Source of the DNA: Chitinophagaceae bacterium
GTDB taxonomy: Bacteria; Bacteroidota; Bacteroidia; Chitinophagales; Chitinophagaceae
NCBI GenBank assembly: GCA_016710745.1
Contig: JADJVB010000013.1
Coordinates: 372,001 to 436,000, forward strand
Reading direction: 5' to 3'
DNA length: 64,000 nt
Every line of letters begins with the position of its first letter. The first letter of the stretch is position 1. Of this stretch, positions 26,380 to 34,234 are shown piece by piece. The position numbers were made by a program, and so were the translations under genes. Below the pieces are notes generated by a model. It did not search any database and was not told the DNA's origin. It saw only the letters and a list, made by a program, of their open reading frames with translations.

Positions 26380-28081
26380 CCCGGTTTACAAACCTGAATT
26401 CGTCTCCGTTAAATAAACCCAGGTCACTCAGTTTCAGGTGCGGAATAACCAATAGTGCCATAAATGACAAGGTCATAAATGGTGCCGCTAAGGTTGAACC
26501 CATTTCCTCTTTTACCATGTTATCTATGCTGGTGTATGATGCAGCTACTGTATATCCGTCGTCATGACTCATGAGCCCGGCGATCGGTAAAGGCAGCACC
26601 TGCGCCGTATCTTGGTATATTGCGCTTACACCTCCCCGTTCTTTAATGACCAGGTTTACGGCTTTCATTAAATTCTCATCGTCAACCCCAACAGCTACAA
26701 TATTATGACTGTCGTGTGCAACCGAGGAAGCAATAGCTCCCCGCTTTAATCCAAAATTTTTAATGAATGCTTTTGCGATGGGCGCATTTTTGTACCGGTT
26801 TACGACAACTATTTTCAATAAATCATTTTCCGGATCGCTCTCGTAATATCCATTTTTTACGATCGGATGACAAACAATTTTGTTGGTGATCAACTGGCCA
26901 TCCAAAGCTTCTATGGCATAAACCGGTTCCTTATGTTCAACACTTTTTTCTCCCTCGTGCGGGGAGATAGCCGGGACTGGAAATCCGAATTCCTCAATTG
27001 CTTTTTCCCCGCAATTAAAGTTATTCAGCAGTTCCGGAGGATTCGTTCGTATCCGGGATTTTCCGGATTCAGCTACCAGTTTTCCATCGATATAGGTTTG
27101 AAGAACTTTAAAATCTTTCAGATCTTCCACAACAATAAAATCAGCCGCATCGCCTTCCCGCAACAACCCAATATTCATTTTATAATGTTCAACCGGGTTT
27201 ATACAGGCTGCCTGTAAAACCTTAAACACATCAATGCCTTTTGCAACAGCCCTCGCACAGAGCTGATCGATATGGCCGGCAGCCAAACTGTCGGGGTGTT
27301 TATCATCGCTGCAAAACATCATCATATCATGGTGTTCATGCATGAGGCCGATCAAGGCGTCGAAGTTTTTTGCAGCACTGCCTTCCCGTATTAAGATCTT
27401 CATGCCGTATCCTAATTTATCCAGCGCTTCAACAGCCGTAAAACATTCATGATCGGTGGATATGCCGGCCTTAATATATTTTTCAGCTTCTTCGCCTCTT
27501 AAGCCGGGCGCATGGCCGTCAACGGGTTTGCCGTATTTTTTTGCAGCGGCTATTTTTTTATACACTTCTTCATCGCCGTGCAATACGCCGGGGAAATTCA
27601 TCATCTCGCTTAAATAAAAGATGTCATCTTTTTGCAGCAGGTTGTCTACATCCTGTGCATCCAAAGCAGCACCGGCCGTTTCAAAAACGGTTGCGGGTAC
27701 ACAACTGGGTGCGCCAAAATGAAATTTAAAAGGAACGGTCTTTCCATTGGCGATCATAAATTCAACGCCTTCCAAACCGCATACATTGGCAATTTCATGC
27801 GGATCACTGATGGTACCCACGGTGCCATGCACTACCGCCAGTTTTGCAAATTCGGCCGGCACCAGCATGGAGCTTTCAATATGCACATGGCTGTCGATGA
27901 AACCGGGAAGAATAAGACCCCCTGCGGAACTTCGATCGTATTTATTGTCGGGAACCCCGTAGGGGGGCGGGTTTATCGCTGCGATCGATTTTATCTTTCC
28001 GTCTTCAACAAGTACCTCGCCATAAAAAATATTCTTCGCCGGTATATCGACAATATGTCCCTGTATTTTAAAACTGTTCAT
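26366..28081 (-). CDS. ade: Adenine deaminase
   Basis: Amidohydrolase-superfamily enzyme converting adenine to hypoxanthine and ammonia (purine salvage). 571 residues, the normal length for bacterial Ade. Metal-binding motifs: GFIDSHVHIESS (HxH near residue 65), DGHAPGL, STDHE and CSDDKHPDSL. The C-terminal half has VAHDSHNIVAVG and IAGLMSHDDG as in the family. The ATG at 28081 is the only suitable start. It overlaps the convergent lipoprotein gene by 14 bases at the 3' end. Together with upp nearby it suggests nucleobase salvage, although they are not one operon. Confidence 0.95.
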   Translation of the reverse strand: MNSFKIQGHIVDIPAKNIFYGEVLVEDGKIKSIAAINPPPYGVPDNKYDRSSAGGLILPGFIDSHVHIESSMLVPAEFAKLAVVHGTVGTISDPHEIANVCGLEGVEFMIANGKTVPFKFHFGAPSCVPATVFETAGAALDAQDVDNLLQKDDIFYLSEMMNFPGVLHGDEEVYKKIAAAKKYGKPVDGHAPGLRGEEAEKYIKAGISTDHECFTAVEALDKLGYGMKILIREGSAAKNFDALIGLMHEHHDMMMFCSDDKHPDSLAAGHIDQLCARAVAKGIDVFKVLQAACINPVEHYKMNIGLLREGDAADFIVVEDLKDFKVLQTYIDGKLVAESGKSRIRTNPPELLNNFNCGEKAIEEFGFPVPAISPHEGEKSVEHKEPVYAIEALDGQLITNKIVCHPIVKNGYYESDPENDLLKIVVVNRYKNAPIAKAFIKNFGLKRGAIASSVAHDSHNIVAVGVDDENLMKAVNLVIKERGGVSAIYQDTAQVLPLPIAGLMSHDDGYTVAASYTSIDNMVKEEMGSTLAAPFMTLSFMALLVIPHLKLSDLGLFNGDEFRFVNRVTPP

Positions 28082-28193
28082 CTGTTTATTGATGTTAATT
28101 GCTCAAAAAATTAAATTACCCGATAAATAGAAACAAAAAAAAGAATTGACTTACATTTATATTTTATATTACTGATCTTAAAAATAATAATAA

Positions 28194-28901
28194 ATGAAAA
28201 ATTTAATCATCTTAGGTTTTTTGGTTTTACTATTGGTGTTGGTGCAGTTTGCCCAGGCCCAAACTGTTGACGAAGTTATCAATAAACATATTGATGCTTT
28301 GGGGGGAAAGGAAAATCTGAATAAAGTGCAGAATATGGTTATGGAAGGCAGCCTGAGCTACCAGGGTACCGATGTGGCGATGAGTTTTACGCAGGTGGAC
28401 AAAAAGCTGTATCGCCAGGATATAGATGCCAACGGCATGCACGGTTTCAACATGATCACCGATACAGACGGTTGGAGCTATATGCCTTTCTTCGGTATGT
28501 CGGCTCCGGAGCCGGTTTCGGCCGATGAGGTAAAGGAAAATCAGTCTGATCTGGATATTTCCGGCCCCCTGGTTGACTATGTAGCCAAGGGCCACAAAGC
28601 CGAATTAATGCCTAAAGAAACGGTTAATGGAAATGAATGCCATAAAATTAAAATGGTATTGGCATCGGGCAAAACCATGTATTTTTTAGTGGATGTCTCC
28701 AGTTTCCTGATCTCGAGAACCATTGATATGAGAAAGGTAAATGGTCAAACCACGGATACACAAACAGATTACAGCGATTACAAAGATGTGGAAGGGGTAA
28801 AAATGGCGCATAGCATTACCGGGCAATATGGCACCACCTATATCTCCGGTATCAAAATAAATCAAACCATTCCGGAATCGGCTTTTAAGCACGATATGTG
28901 A
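28194..28901 (+). CDS. Secreted LolA-like protein
   Basis: 235 residues with a signal peptide ending FAQAQ (~22). The mature start TVDEVINKHIDALGGKENLNKVQNMVMEGSLSY and the strands YFLVDVSSFLISRTI and DVEGVKMAHSI fit periplasmic LolA/outer-membrane-lipoprotein-sorting-like proteins, which are common in Bacteroidota. No catalytic residues are seen. It probably binds a lipid or lipoprotein; the ligand is unknown. It has its own terminator. Confidence 0.65.
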   Translation: MKNLIILGFLVLLLVLVQFAQAQTVDEVINKHIDALGGKENLNKVQNMVMEGSLSYQGTDVAMSFTQVDKKLYRQDIDANGMHGFNMITDTDGWSYMPFFGMSAPEPVSADEVKENQSDLDISGPLVDYVAKGHKAELMPKETVNGNECHKIKMVLASGKTMYFLVDVSSFLISRTIDMRKVNGQTTDTQTDYSDYKDVEGVKMAHSITGQYGTTYISGIKINQTIPESAFKHDM

Positions 28902-28922
28902 TAATAAATATTTTAATAATGG

Positions 28923-28945
28923 AAACCCGGCCGATCGCCGGGTTT
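28923..28945 (+). terminator. Terminator after the LolA-like gene
   Basis: AAACCCGGC and GCCGGGTTT pair perfectly around CGATC, followed by T's. Confidence 0.85.
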
Positions 28946-29015
28946 TATTATGTTACGGAAAAAACGACCGTTAATAAACATTTCATTTTGTATCTTCCAC
29001 ACTTAATTTTAAAAC

Positions 29016-32000
29016 ATGAAAAAACGATTGCTGCTTATTACCCTGGTTATTGTTTCAACGAATGTGTTCTCCCAAAAAAAACAAACCATTGTTAATAACG
29101 ACGACAGTATTTTGTTTGCCAAAATAAAATACCGTTCTATCGGGCCATACCGTGGAGGCCGAAGCGGCGCGGCAGTTGGCGACCTGAACCAAAAAAATGT
29201 TTTTTATTTTGGTTCAACCGGAGGCGGTGTATGGAAAACCATTGATGGCGGCAGCAACTGGAAAAATATGTCTGATAAATATTTTGGCGGCAGTATAGGT
29301 TGTGTATCCATTGCACCCAGCGATCCTACGATCCTGTATGTTGGCGAAGGGGAAAATTCATTACGGGGAAATGTAAGCGAAGGATTTGGCATCTGGCGTA
29401 CCGATGATGGCGGCCGAAGCTGGCGAAACCTCGGGTTGAAAGATACCCGGCATATATTCCGCATTGTCATTCACCCCAAAAATCCGGATGTGGTTTGGGT
29501 GGCAGCCATGGGCCATTTATTTGGCACTAACGAAGAGCGCGGAATTTTTAAAACAACCGATGGCGGAAAAACCTGGAAAAAAGTGTTGTACATTAATAAC
29601 CAAACCGGTTGCAGCGATCTGGTCATGGAACCTGGAAACCCGGCTGTACTGTATGCAGGCACCTGGCGCATGTTACGTACACCTTTCAGTATGGAAAGTG
29701 GTGGCGAAGGCAGTGGGTTATGGAAATCTGTTGACGGGGGCGAAACCTGGAAGAACATAACAGCGAACAGGGGTTTGCCAAACGGGCTTTGGGGGATAGT
29801 AGGGGTTGCCGTTAGTGCTTCGAACAGCGACAAAGTATATGCATTGATTGAAAATGCCAAAGGGGGTTTATTTGTGAGTCTTGATGGCGGCGAAACCTGG
29901 ACCTTGCAGAGCAGCGATAACAATATCCGCCAGCGGGCCTGGTATTACAGCAAAGTATTTGTGGATCCAAAGGATGAAAATAAAGTATATGTACTCAACG
30001 TAAATTTTTTGAAAAGTACCGATGGTGGAAAAAATTTCAAGTCGATCAGAACACCGCACGGCGATCACCATGATCTTTGGATTGACCCTGCAGATGGCAG
30101 CCGCATGATCATTGCCGATGATGGCGGGGCACAGATCAGTTTTGACGGTGGGGATAACTGGAGCACCTATAATAATCAGCCCACAGGTCAGTTTTACCGG
30201 GTGAGTACCGACAATCATTATCCTTACCGGATACTGGGTGCGCAGCAGGATAATTCTACGGTTCGGATCTTATCACGCAGTGATGGTGGTGAAATTACAA
30301 CCGACGACTGGCAGCCAACAGCCGGTGCCGAGAGCGGCTATGTGGTGGCAGATCCGTTGAATCCGGATATTGTGTACGGCGGTAATTACAGCGGCTATTT
30401 ATCGAGGTTAGATCATAAGACCGGCGAGAACCGGGCGGTAAGTGTATGGCCCGATGATCCGCTGGGTGGTGGTATTGATGTGGCCAAATATCGTTTCCAA
30501 TGGAATTTTCCGATCTTCTTTTCACCCCATGATCCTAAGAAATTATATGCAGGTGGCAATTATTTATTTGTTACCGAAAATGAAGGCGCTTCCTGGACTG
30601 CCCTGGGTGGCGATCTTACCACCAATGATAAAAAACGGCAGGCTTCCAGCGGAGGGCCCATAACCAAAGACAATACCGGCGTTGAAGTTTACTGCACGGT
30701 TTTTACCGCAACCGAATCAGCCCTGGAAAAAGATTTATTGTGGACAGGCAGCGACGATGGCCTGATACATGTGAGTACCGACGGTGGAAAAAACTGGGCA
30801 AATGTTACGCCAAAGGAAGCCGGCCAGTGGATGATGTGGAACTGCGTGGAAGCCGATCCGTTTAAAAAGGGCAAAGCCTATTTTGCCGGAACCAAATACA
30901 AGGACGATGATTTTGCACCTTATCTTTTTAAAACGGAGGATTATGGCAGAACCTGGACAAAGATCACTAACGGTATCGGTGCCATGCATTTTACGAGAGC
31001 GATACGGGCCGACAAAAAAAGGCCGGGCTTATTGTATTGCGGCACCGAATATGGTATGTACATCAGCTATGATGACGGGGCCAACTGGAAACCTTTTCAG
31101 CTGAATTTGCCGATGGTACCCATTACTGACCTGACCATAAAAGATAATGACCTTATTGTGGCTACCCAGGGCCGTTCGTTTTGGGTGCTGGATGATTTGA
31201 GTGTTGTGCAACAGAAAGATAACAGCGTACTGGATAAAAATTTATTTGCGTTTAGCGTACAAGATGCCTGGCGTTTTGACGGTTATCAGAATCCCAATCC
31301 GAAAAATGCAGGGATGAATCCGCCCAATGGGACGGTGATTAATTATTATATTAAAAACGTTGCTGATTCTGCCAAAGTGAGTATCGATGTGCTGGATAAA
31401 AACAAAAAGCTCATCAAAACTTTTTCAACCAAGGCAAAAGAGAAAGACGATAAAATAGAAGTACGCAGCGGCATGAACCAATTTGTATGGAATATGTATT
31501 ATCCGCCGGCCGAAAAAGCAGAAGGGCAAATCATATGGCATGGTACGGTACCGGGCCCTAAAGCCGCACCGGGCCGCTATTTTTATAAGATCAAAAATGA
31601 AAAAGATTCGGTTGAAGGCAGTTTTACGATTAAAGCCAATCCGGTATATAATGTGTCGCAGGCCGATTATGAAGCACAGTTTGATTTTTTGATCTCGGTA
31701 AGGGATAAATTTAATGAGATACAAAAAGCCGGGAAAAATATCCGGGATATCCGCAAGCAGATCGATGATTTTATGGGTAAGCAGGGCAAGGATGTACCCA
31801 AAGAAATCAAGCAACAGGCCGATACCATCAATAAACAAATGACGACGATAGAAGAAGCCCTGCATCAAACAAAAGCCAAAAGCGGACAGGATGTGTTGAA
31901 CTACCCGATCCGTTTAGATGACAAGATCTCGGGCTTATATGATTTTGCGGTGAGCGGTAACAGCGCGCCAGCCAGGCAGGTAAAAGAGGCTTTTGCAGAA

Positions 32001-32123
32001 TTGGGTGGGCAGGCAGATGTGCAGTTGAATAAACTCAAAAAGATCATGGATGTTGATGTGCTGAAGTTTAATGAGCTGATCAGGGAAAAGGCTTTGCCGG
32101 TAATTGGGATAAAGAAGGATTAG
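29016..32123 (+). CDS. Exported sortilin/VPS10-like BNR-repeat protein (glycosyl-hydrolase-like propeller)
   Basis: 1035 residues. The signal peptide ends near NVFSQ (~20). A ten-bladed-propeller-like region (~35-740) has repeated Asp-box-type motifs (GGGVWKTIDGGSNWKN, GIWRTDDGGRSWRN, GIFKTTDGGKTWKK, GLFVSLDGGETWTL), then a linker and an alpha-helical C-terminus (~860-1035). It lacks a T9SS C-terminal domain, unlike the other BNR proteins here, so it is probably periplasmic. Such proteins are often labelled glycosyl hydrolase, but the propeller alone does not prove an enzyme. A large inverted repeat starts six bases after the stop. Confidence 0.82.
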   Translation: MKKRLLLITLVIVSTNVFSQKKQTIVNNDDSILFAKIKYRSIGPYRGGRSGAAVGDLNQKNVFYFGSTGGGVWKTIDGGSNWKNMSDKYFGGSIGCVSIAPSDPTILYVGEGENSLRGNVSEGFGIWRTDDGGRSWRNLGLKDTRHIFRIVIHPKNPDVVWVAAMGHLFGTNEERGIFKTTDGGKTWKKVLYINNQTGCSDLVMEPGNPAVLYAGTWRMLRTPFSMESGGEGSGLWKSVDGGETWKNITANRGLPNGLWGIVGVAVSASNSDKVYALIENAKGGLFVSLDGGETWTLQSSDNNIRQRAWYYSKVFVDPKDENKVYVLNVNFLKSTDGGKNFKSIRTPHGDHHDLWIDPADGSRMIIADDGGAQISFDGGDNWSTYNNQPTGQFYRVSTDNHYPYRILGAQQDNSTVRILSRSDGGEITTDDWQPTAGAESGYVVADPLNPDIVYGGNYSGYLSRLDHKTGENRAVSVWPDDPLGGGIDVAKYRFQWNFPIFFSPHDPKKLYAGGNYLFVTENEGASWTALGGDLTTNDKKRQASSGGPITKDNTGVEVYCTVFTATESALEKDLLWTGSDDGLIHVSTDGGKNWANVTPKEAGQWMMWNCVEADPFKKGKAYFAGTKYKDDDFAPYLFKTEDYGRTWTKITNGIGAMHFTRAIRADKKRPGLLYCGTEYGMYISYDDGANWKPFQLNLPMVPITDLTIKDNDLIVATQGRSFWVLDDLSVVQQKDNSVLDKNLFAFSVQDAWRFDGYQNPNPKNAGMNPPNGTVINYYIKNVADSAKVSIDVLDKNKKLIKTFSTKAKEKDDKIEVRSGMNQFVWNMYYPPAEKAEGQIIWHGTVPGPKAAPGRYFYKIKNEKDSVEGSFTIKANPVYNVSQADYEAQFDFLISVRDKFNEIQKAGKNIRDIRKQIDDFMGKQGKDVPKEIKQQADTINKQMTTIEEALHQTKAKSGQDVLNYPIRLDDKISGLYDFAVSGNSAPARQVKEAFAELGGQADVQLNKLKKIMDVDVLKFNELIREKALPVIGIKKD

Positions 32124-32128
32124 AAAAT

Positions 32129-32226
32129 GATACTAGATACTGGATACTGGAAGCAGCACGAATATAAAGGTAGCTTCCAGCATCCAGTATCCAGTATCCA
32201 GTATCCAGCATCCAGCATCCATTATC
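32129..32226. repeat. Heptanucleotide array folded as a 26-bp inverted repeat
   Basis: Left arm 32129-32154 (GATACTG-type heptamers) and right arm 32173-32198 (CCAGTAT-type heptamers) pair at 24 of 26 positions around an 18-base loop. Further CCAGTAT/CCAGCAT units run to ~32226. It may end transcription of the upstream gene. It abuts the -7 element of the next gene. Confidence 0.75.
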
Positions 32227-32237
32227 TTCCTACCCAT

Positions 32238-32245
32238 TATCTTTG
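32238..32245 (+). promoter_or_regulatory. TATCTTTG -7 element next to the ATG
   Basis: Exact TAnnTTTG, four bases before the ATG at 32250. It supports that start over the longer frame beginning at 32127, whose N-terminus would be translated heptamer repeat. Confidence 0.5.
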
Positions 32246-32249
32246 CCAC

Positions 32250-32909
32250 ATGAACCTAAAAGCTTTCGCTTCATCTTTTATTACCAAGTTTATTTTTTTA
32301 AATCGGGCATTTGGTGCCAGGGCATTTCGGTTATTGGATATAGGCGCCGGCAATCATTCGGCCAGCAAAGCAAAACGGGTATTTCCAAATTGCGAATACC
32401 ATGGTGTGGATATGGAAAGAACCTACAATAACACCGAGGCCGATCTTAATTTGATGGATGCTTTTTACGAAATGGATCTTACGAAACTTGATTTTTCTTC
32501 TATTCCAGATAATTATTTTGATGCCATACAAATGGCCCATGTAATTGAACATTTGTATAATGGTGATGACGTGGTTAAAGGTCTTCTGCCAAAACTAAAA
32601 ACCGGAGGTTATATTTACCTGGAATATCCCGGCGAAAAAAGTACAAGGTTACCCAGCATGGAAGGCACGCTAAATTTTAAAGACGACAAAACACATGTAC
32701 GCGTGTATTCGGTTACCGAATTATCGGAATTGCTCAAACAAAATGGTTTTCACATTTTAAAGGCCGGTACCCGAAGAAATAGTTGGTTCATCATGGCCAT
32801 GCCTTTCAGGATAATTAAATGCTGGATCAGCGGAAAAAAATTACAGGGAAATATTTTTTGGGACCTGCTTGGTTTTGCAGAATTTGTTTGGGCGAGGAAA
32901 GGAGAGTGA
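32250..32909 (+). CDS. Class I SAM-dependent methyltransferase
   Basis: 219 residues from ATG 32250 (MNLKAFASSFITKF). The Rossmann SAM site is LLDIGAGNHSASKAKRVFPN (motif I, GAGN near 32); DAIQMAHVIEHLYNGDDVVKGL and LKTGGYIYLEYP are motifs IV-V of the Methyltransf_11 type. Substrate unknown: such stand-alone enzymes act on small molecules, sugars or lipids. The upstream in-frame extension is only repeat sequence and is rejected. Convergent with trmD, with a heptamer array between. Confidence 0.8.
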   Translation: MNLKAFASSFITKFIFLNRAFGARAFRLLDIGAGNHSASKAKRVFPNCEYHGVDMERTYNNTEADLNLMDAFYEMDLTKLDFSSIPDNYFDAIQMAHVIEHLYNGDDVVKGLLPKLKTGGYIYLEYPGEKSTRLPSMEGTLNFKDDKTHVRVYSVTELSELLKQNGFHILKAGTRRNSWFIMAMPFRIIKCWISGKKLQGNIFWDLLGFAEFVWARKGE

Positions 32910-32960
32910 GTCAGGAATTAGGAATAAAATATTTGAATATACAAGTTCCTTGTTTTATTT

Positions 32961-33002
32961 TATCCATTATCCATTATCCATTATCCATTATCCATTATCC
33001 AT
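32961..33002. repeat. Six perfect TATCCAT tandem heptamers
   Basis: 42 bases of exact TATCCAT units followed by the degenerate TATCAAG. The array reaches the trmD stop codon, whose last codons (for Asp-Thr) are part of the degenerate unit. Just upstream lies a small ACAAG-TTC-CTTGT palindrome. Confidence 0.9.
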
Positions 33003-33004
33003 TA

Positions 33005-33682
33005 TCAAGTATCCAACAAATCCGGCCGGCGTTCCTCCGTTCGTTTAACTGCCTGCTCGTGGCGCCATTCATCAATAAGTTTATGATTGCCGCTCATTAA
33101 AATTTCCGGCACTTTCCATCCCCTGAATTCTTCGGGACGGGTATATACCGGGGGTGCCAGTAAATTATCCTGAAAAGAATCTGTTAGTGCCGAAGTCTCG
33201 TCGTTTAATACACCGGGGATCAGGCGGCCAATCGCATCAACGAGCACCGCTGCTGCCAGTTCGCCGCCACTCAGCACATAATCGCCGATAGAAATTTCTT
33301 TGGTAATAAAATGATCCCGAAAGCGTTGATCTACTCCTTTATAATGGCCGCAGATCAGCAGCAGATTATTTTTCAAAGACAACCCATTGGCCATTTTTTG
33401 ATCAAAGGTTTCACCATCGGGTGTTAAAAAAATTACCTCGTCGTAGGTTGTATCCTTTTGTAAACTTTCAACGGCATTTACCAGGGGTTCAATCATCATC
33501 ACCATGCCGGCGCCCCCGCCAAATGCATAATCATCTACCTGTGCCCGGGCATAACGGGTATGATCTCTCAGGTTTATGACATTCACTTCCAGCAATTCCT
33601 TGTCTCTTGCTCTTTTCATAATAGAATGAGCAAAAGGGCTTTGCAACAGGTCGGGAACAACGGAGATGATATCTATTTTCAT
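33005..33682 (-). CDS. trmD: tRNA (guanine-N1)-methyltransferase
   Basis: Methylates G37 of tRNAs to prevent +1 frameshifting. 225 residues from ATG 33682 (MKIDIISVVPDLLQSPF). SPOUT-fold signatures: DYAFGGGAGMVMMIEPL, LICGHYKGVDQRF and SIGDYVLSGGELAAAVLVDAIGRLIPGVL, with the C-terminal VPEILMSGNHKLIDEWRHEQA. The longer frame to 33796 is rejected, because its extra N-terminus is a translated heptamer array. The S4 gene lies upstream on the same strand, 91 bases away. Confidence 0.97.
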   Translation of the reverse strand: MKIDIISVVPDLLQSPFAHSIMKRARDKELLEVNVINLRDHTRYARAQVDDYAFGGGAGMVMMIEPLVNAVESLQKDTTYDEVIFLTPDGETFDQKMANGLSLKNNLLLICGHYKGVDQRFRDHFITKEISIGDYVLSGGELAAAVLVDAIGRLIPGVLNDETSALTDSFQDNLLAPPVYTRPEEFRGWKVPEILMSGNHKLIDEWRHEQAVKRTEERRPDLLDT

Positions 33683-33718
33683 GATTGCAAAGTAAATCAA
33701 TATCGAACAAGGAACAAG

Positions 33719-33757
33719 TATCCAGTATCCAGTATCTAGCCCCAGCATCCAGCATCC
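33719..33757. repeat. TATCCAG/CATCCAG heptamer array upstream of trmD
   Basis: TATCCAG TATCCAG TATCTAG followed by CCCAGCATCCAGCATCC. Same unit family as the arrays at 32129 and 32961. AACAAGGAACAAG precedes it. Confidence 0.75.
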
Positions 33758-33773
33758 AAAAACATTCATCAAT

Positions 33774-34157
33774 TTAAACATCCATAAACCCATCAAGATC
33801 TCTCTTATCTCTTTTGGTTGGCCTACCCTGTTTACTCATTCTTTTTCCGGTATGAAAAACGGCAGCCTGGAATTTTATCCGGTCCAGTTCATCTGCCGGC
33901 GTAATATCTTCATAAAATTTTATAGCCTCACTGTACTGTACCCTGTTAAATAACAATCCGGTTACTTTGATGAGCCAGCGTTTTTGATCTGTCTTCACCT
34001 CATACTCATCGCCGACCAGCACCGCACGCGATGCTTTGGCATTATCCTTATTGAATTTTATTTTACCACGGTCGCAGGCGTCGCCAGCCTGGCTGCGTGT
34101 TTTAAATAAACGGATAGCCCATAAATATTTGTCGAGCCTGAGTTTTTCTTTATCCAT
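33774..34157 (-). CDS. S4-domain RNA-binding protein (Hsp15-like)
   Basis: 127 residues from ATG 34157 (MDKEKLRLDKYLWAIRLFKTR); a longer frame starts at 34196. The S4 motif is LRLDKYLWAIRLFKTRSQAGDACDRGKIKFN up to VLVGDEYEV, as in Hsp15 (HslR), which binds stalled 50S subunits carrying peptidyl-tRNA. The basic C-terminal tail (KRMSKQGRPTKRDKRD) is typical. It is probably transcribed with trmD; TAATTTTA precedes the chosen ATG as a -7-like element. Divergent from the S9 peptidase gene. Confidence 0.85.
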   Translation of the reverse strand: MDKEKLRLDKYLWAIRLFKTRSQAGDACDRGKIKFNKDNAKASRAVLVGDEYEVKTDQKRWLIKVTGLLFNRVQYSEAIKFYEDITPADELDRIKFQAAVFHTGKRMSKQGRPTKRDKRDLDGFMDV

Positions 34158-34234
34158 GGCAATAAAATTAGGCGCTTTTTCGTCAAAGAAGCCCAAAGGT
34201 TAGCCTAATTGCGTAATTTTAAAATTCAAAACGA

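Noticed and set aside
32127..32249. N-terminal extension of the 32250 methyltransferase
   Set aside because: It is a translation of the heptamer inverted repeat and lies upstream of a -7 element; the core domain begins at the ATG at 32250.
32961..33002. Tandem repeats as a possible CRISPR
   Set aside because: Units are seven bases with no spacers.
33683..33796. N-terminal extension of trmD
   Set aside because: It encodes translated heptamer repeats; TrmD proteins start at the MKIDI-type N-terminus, here at 33682.
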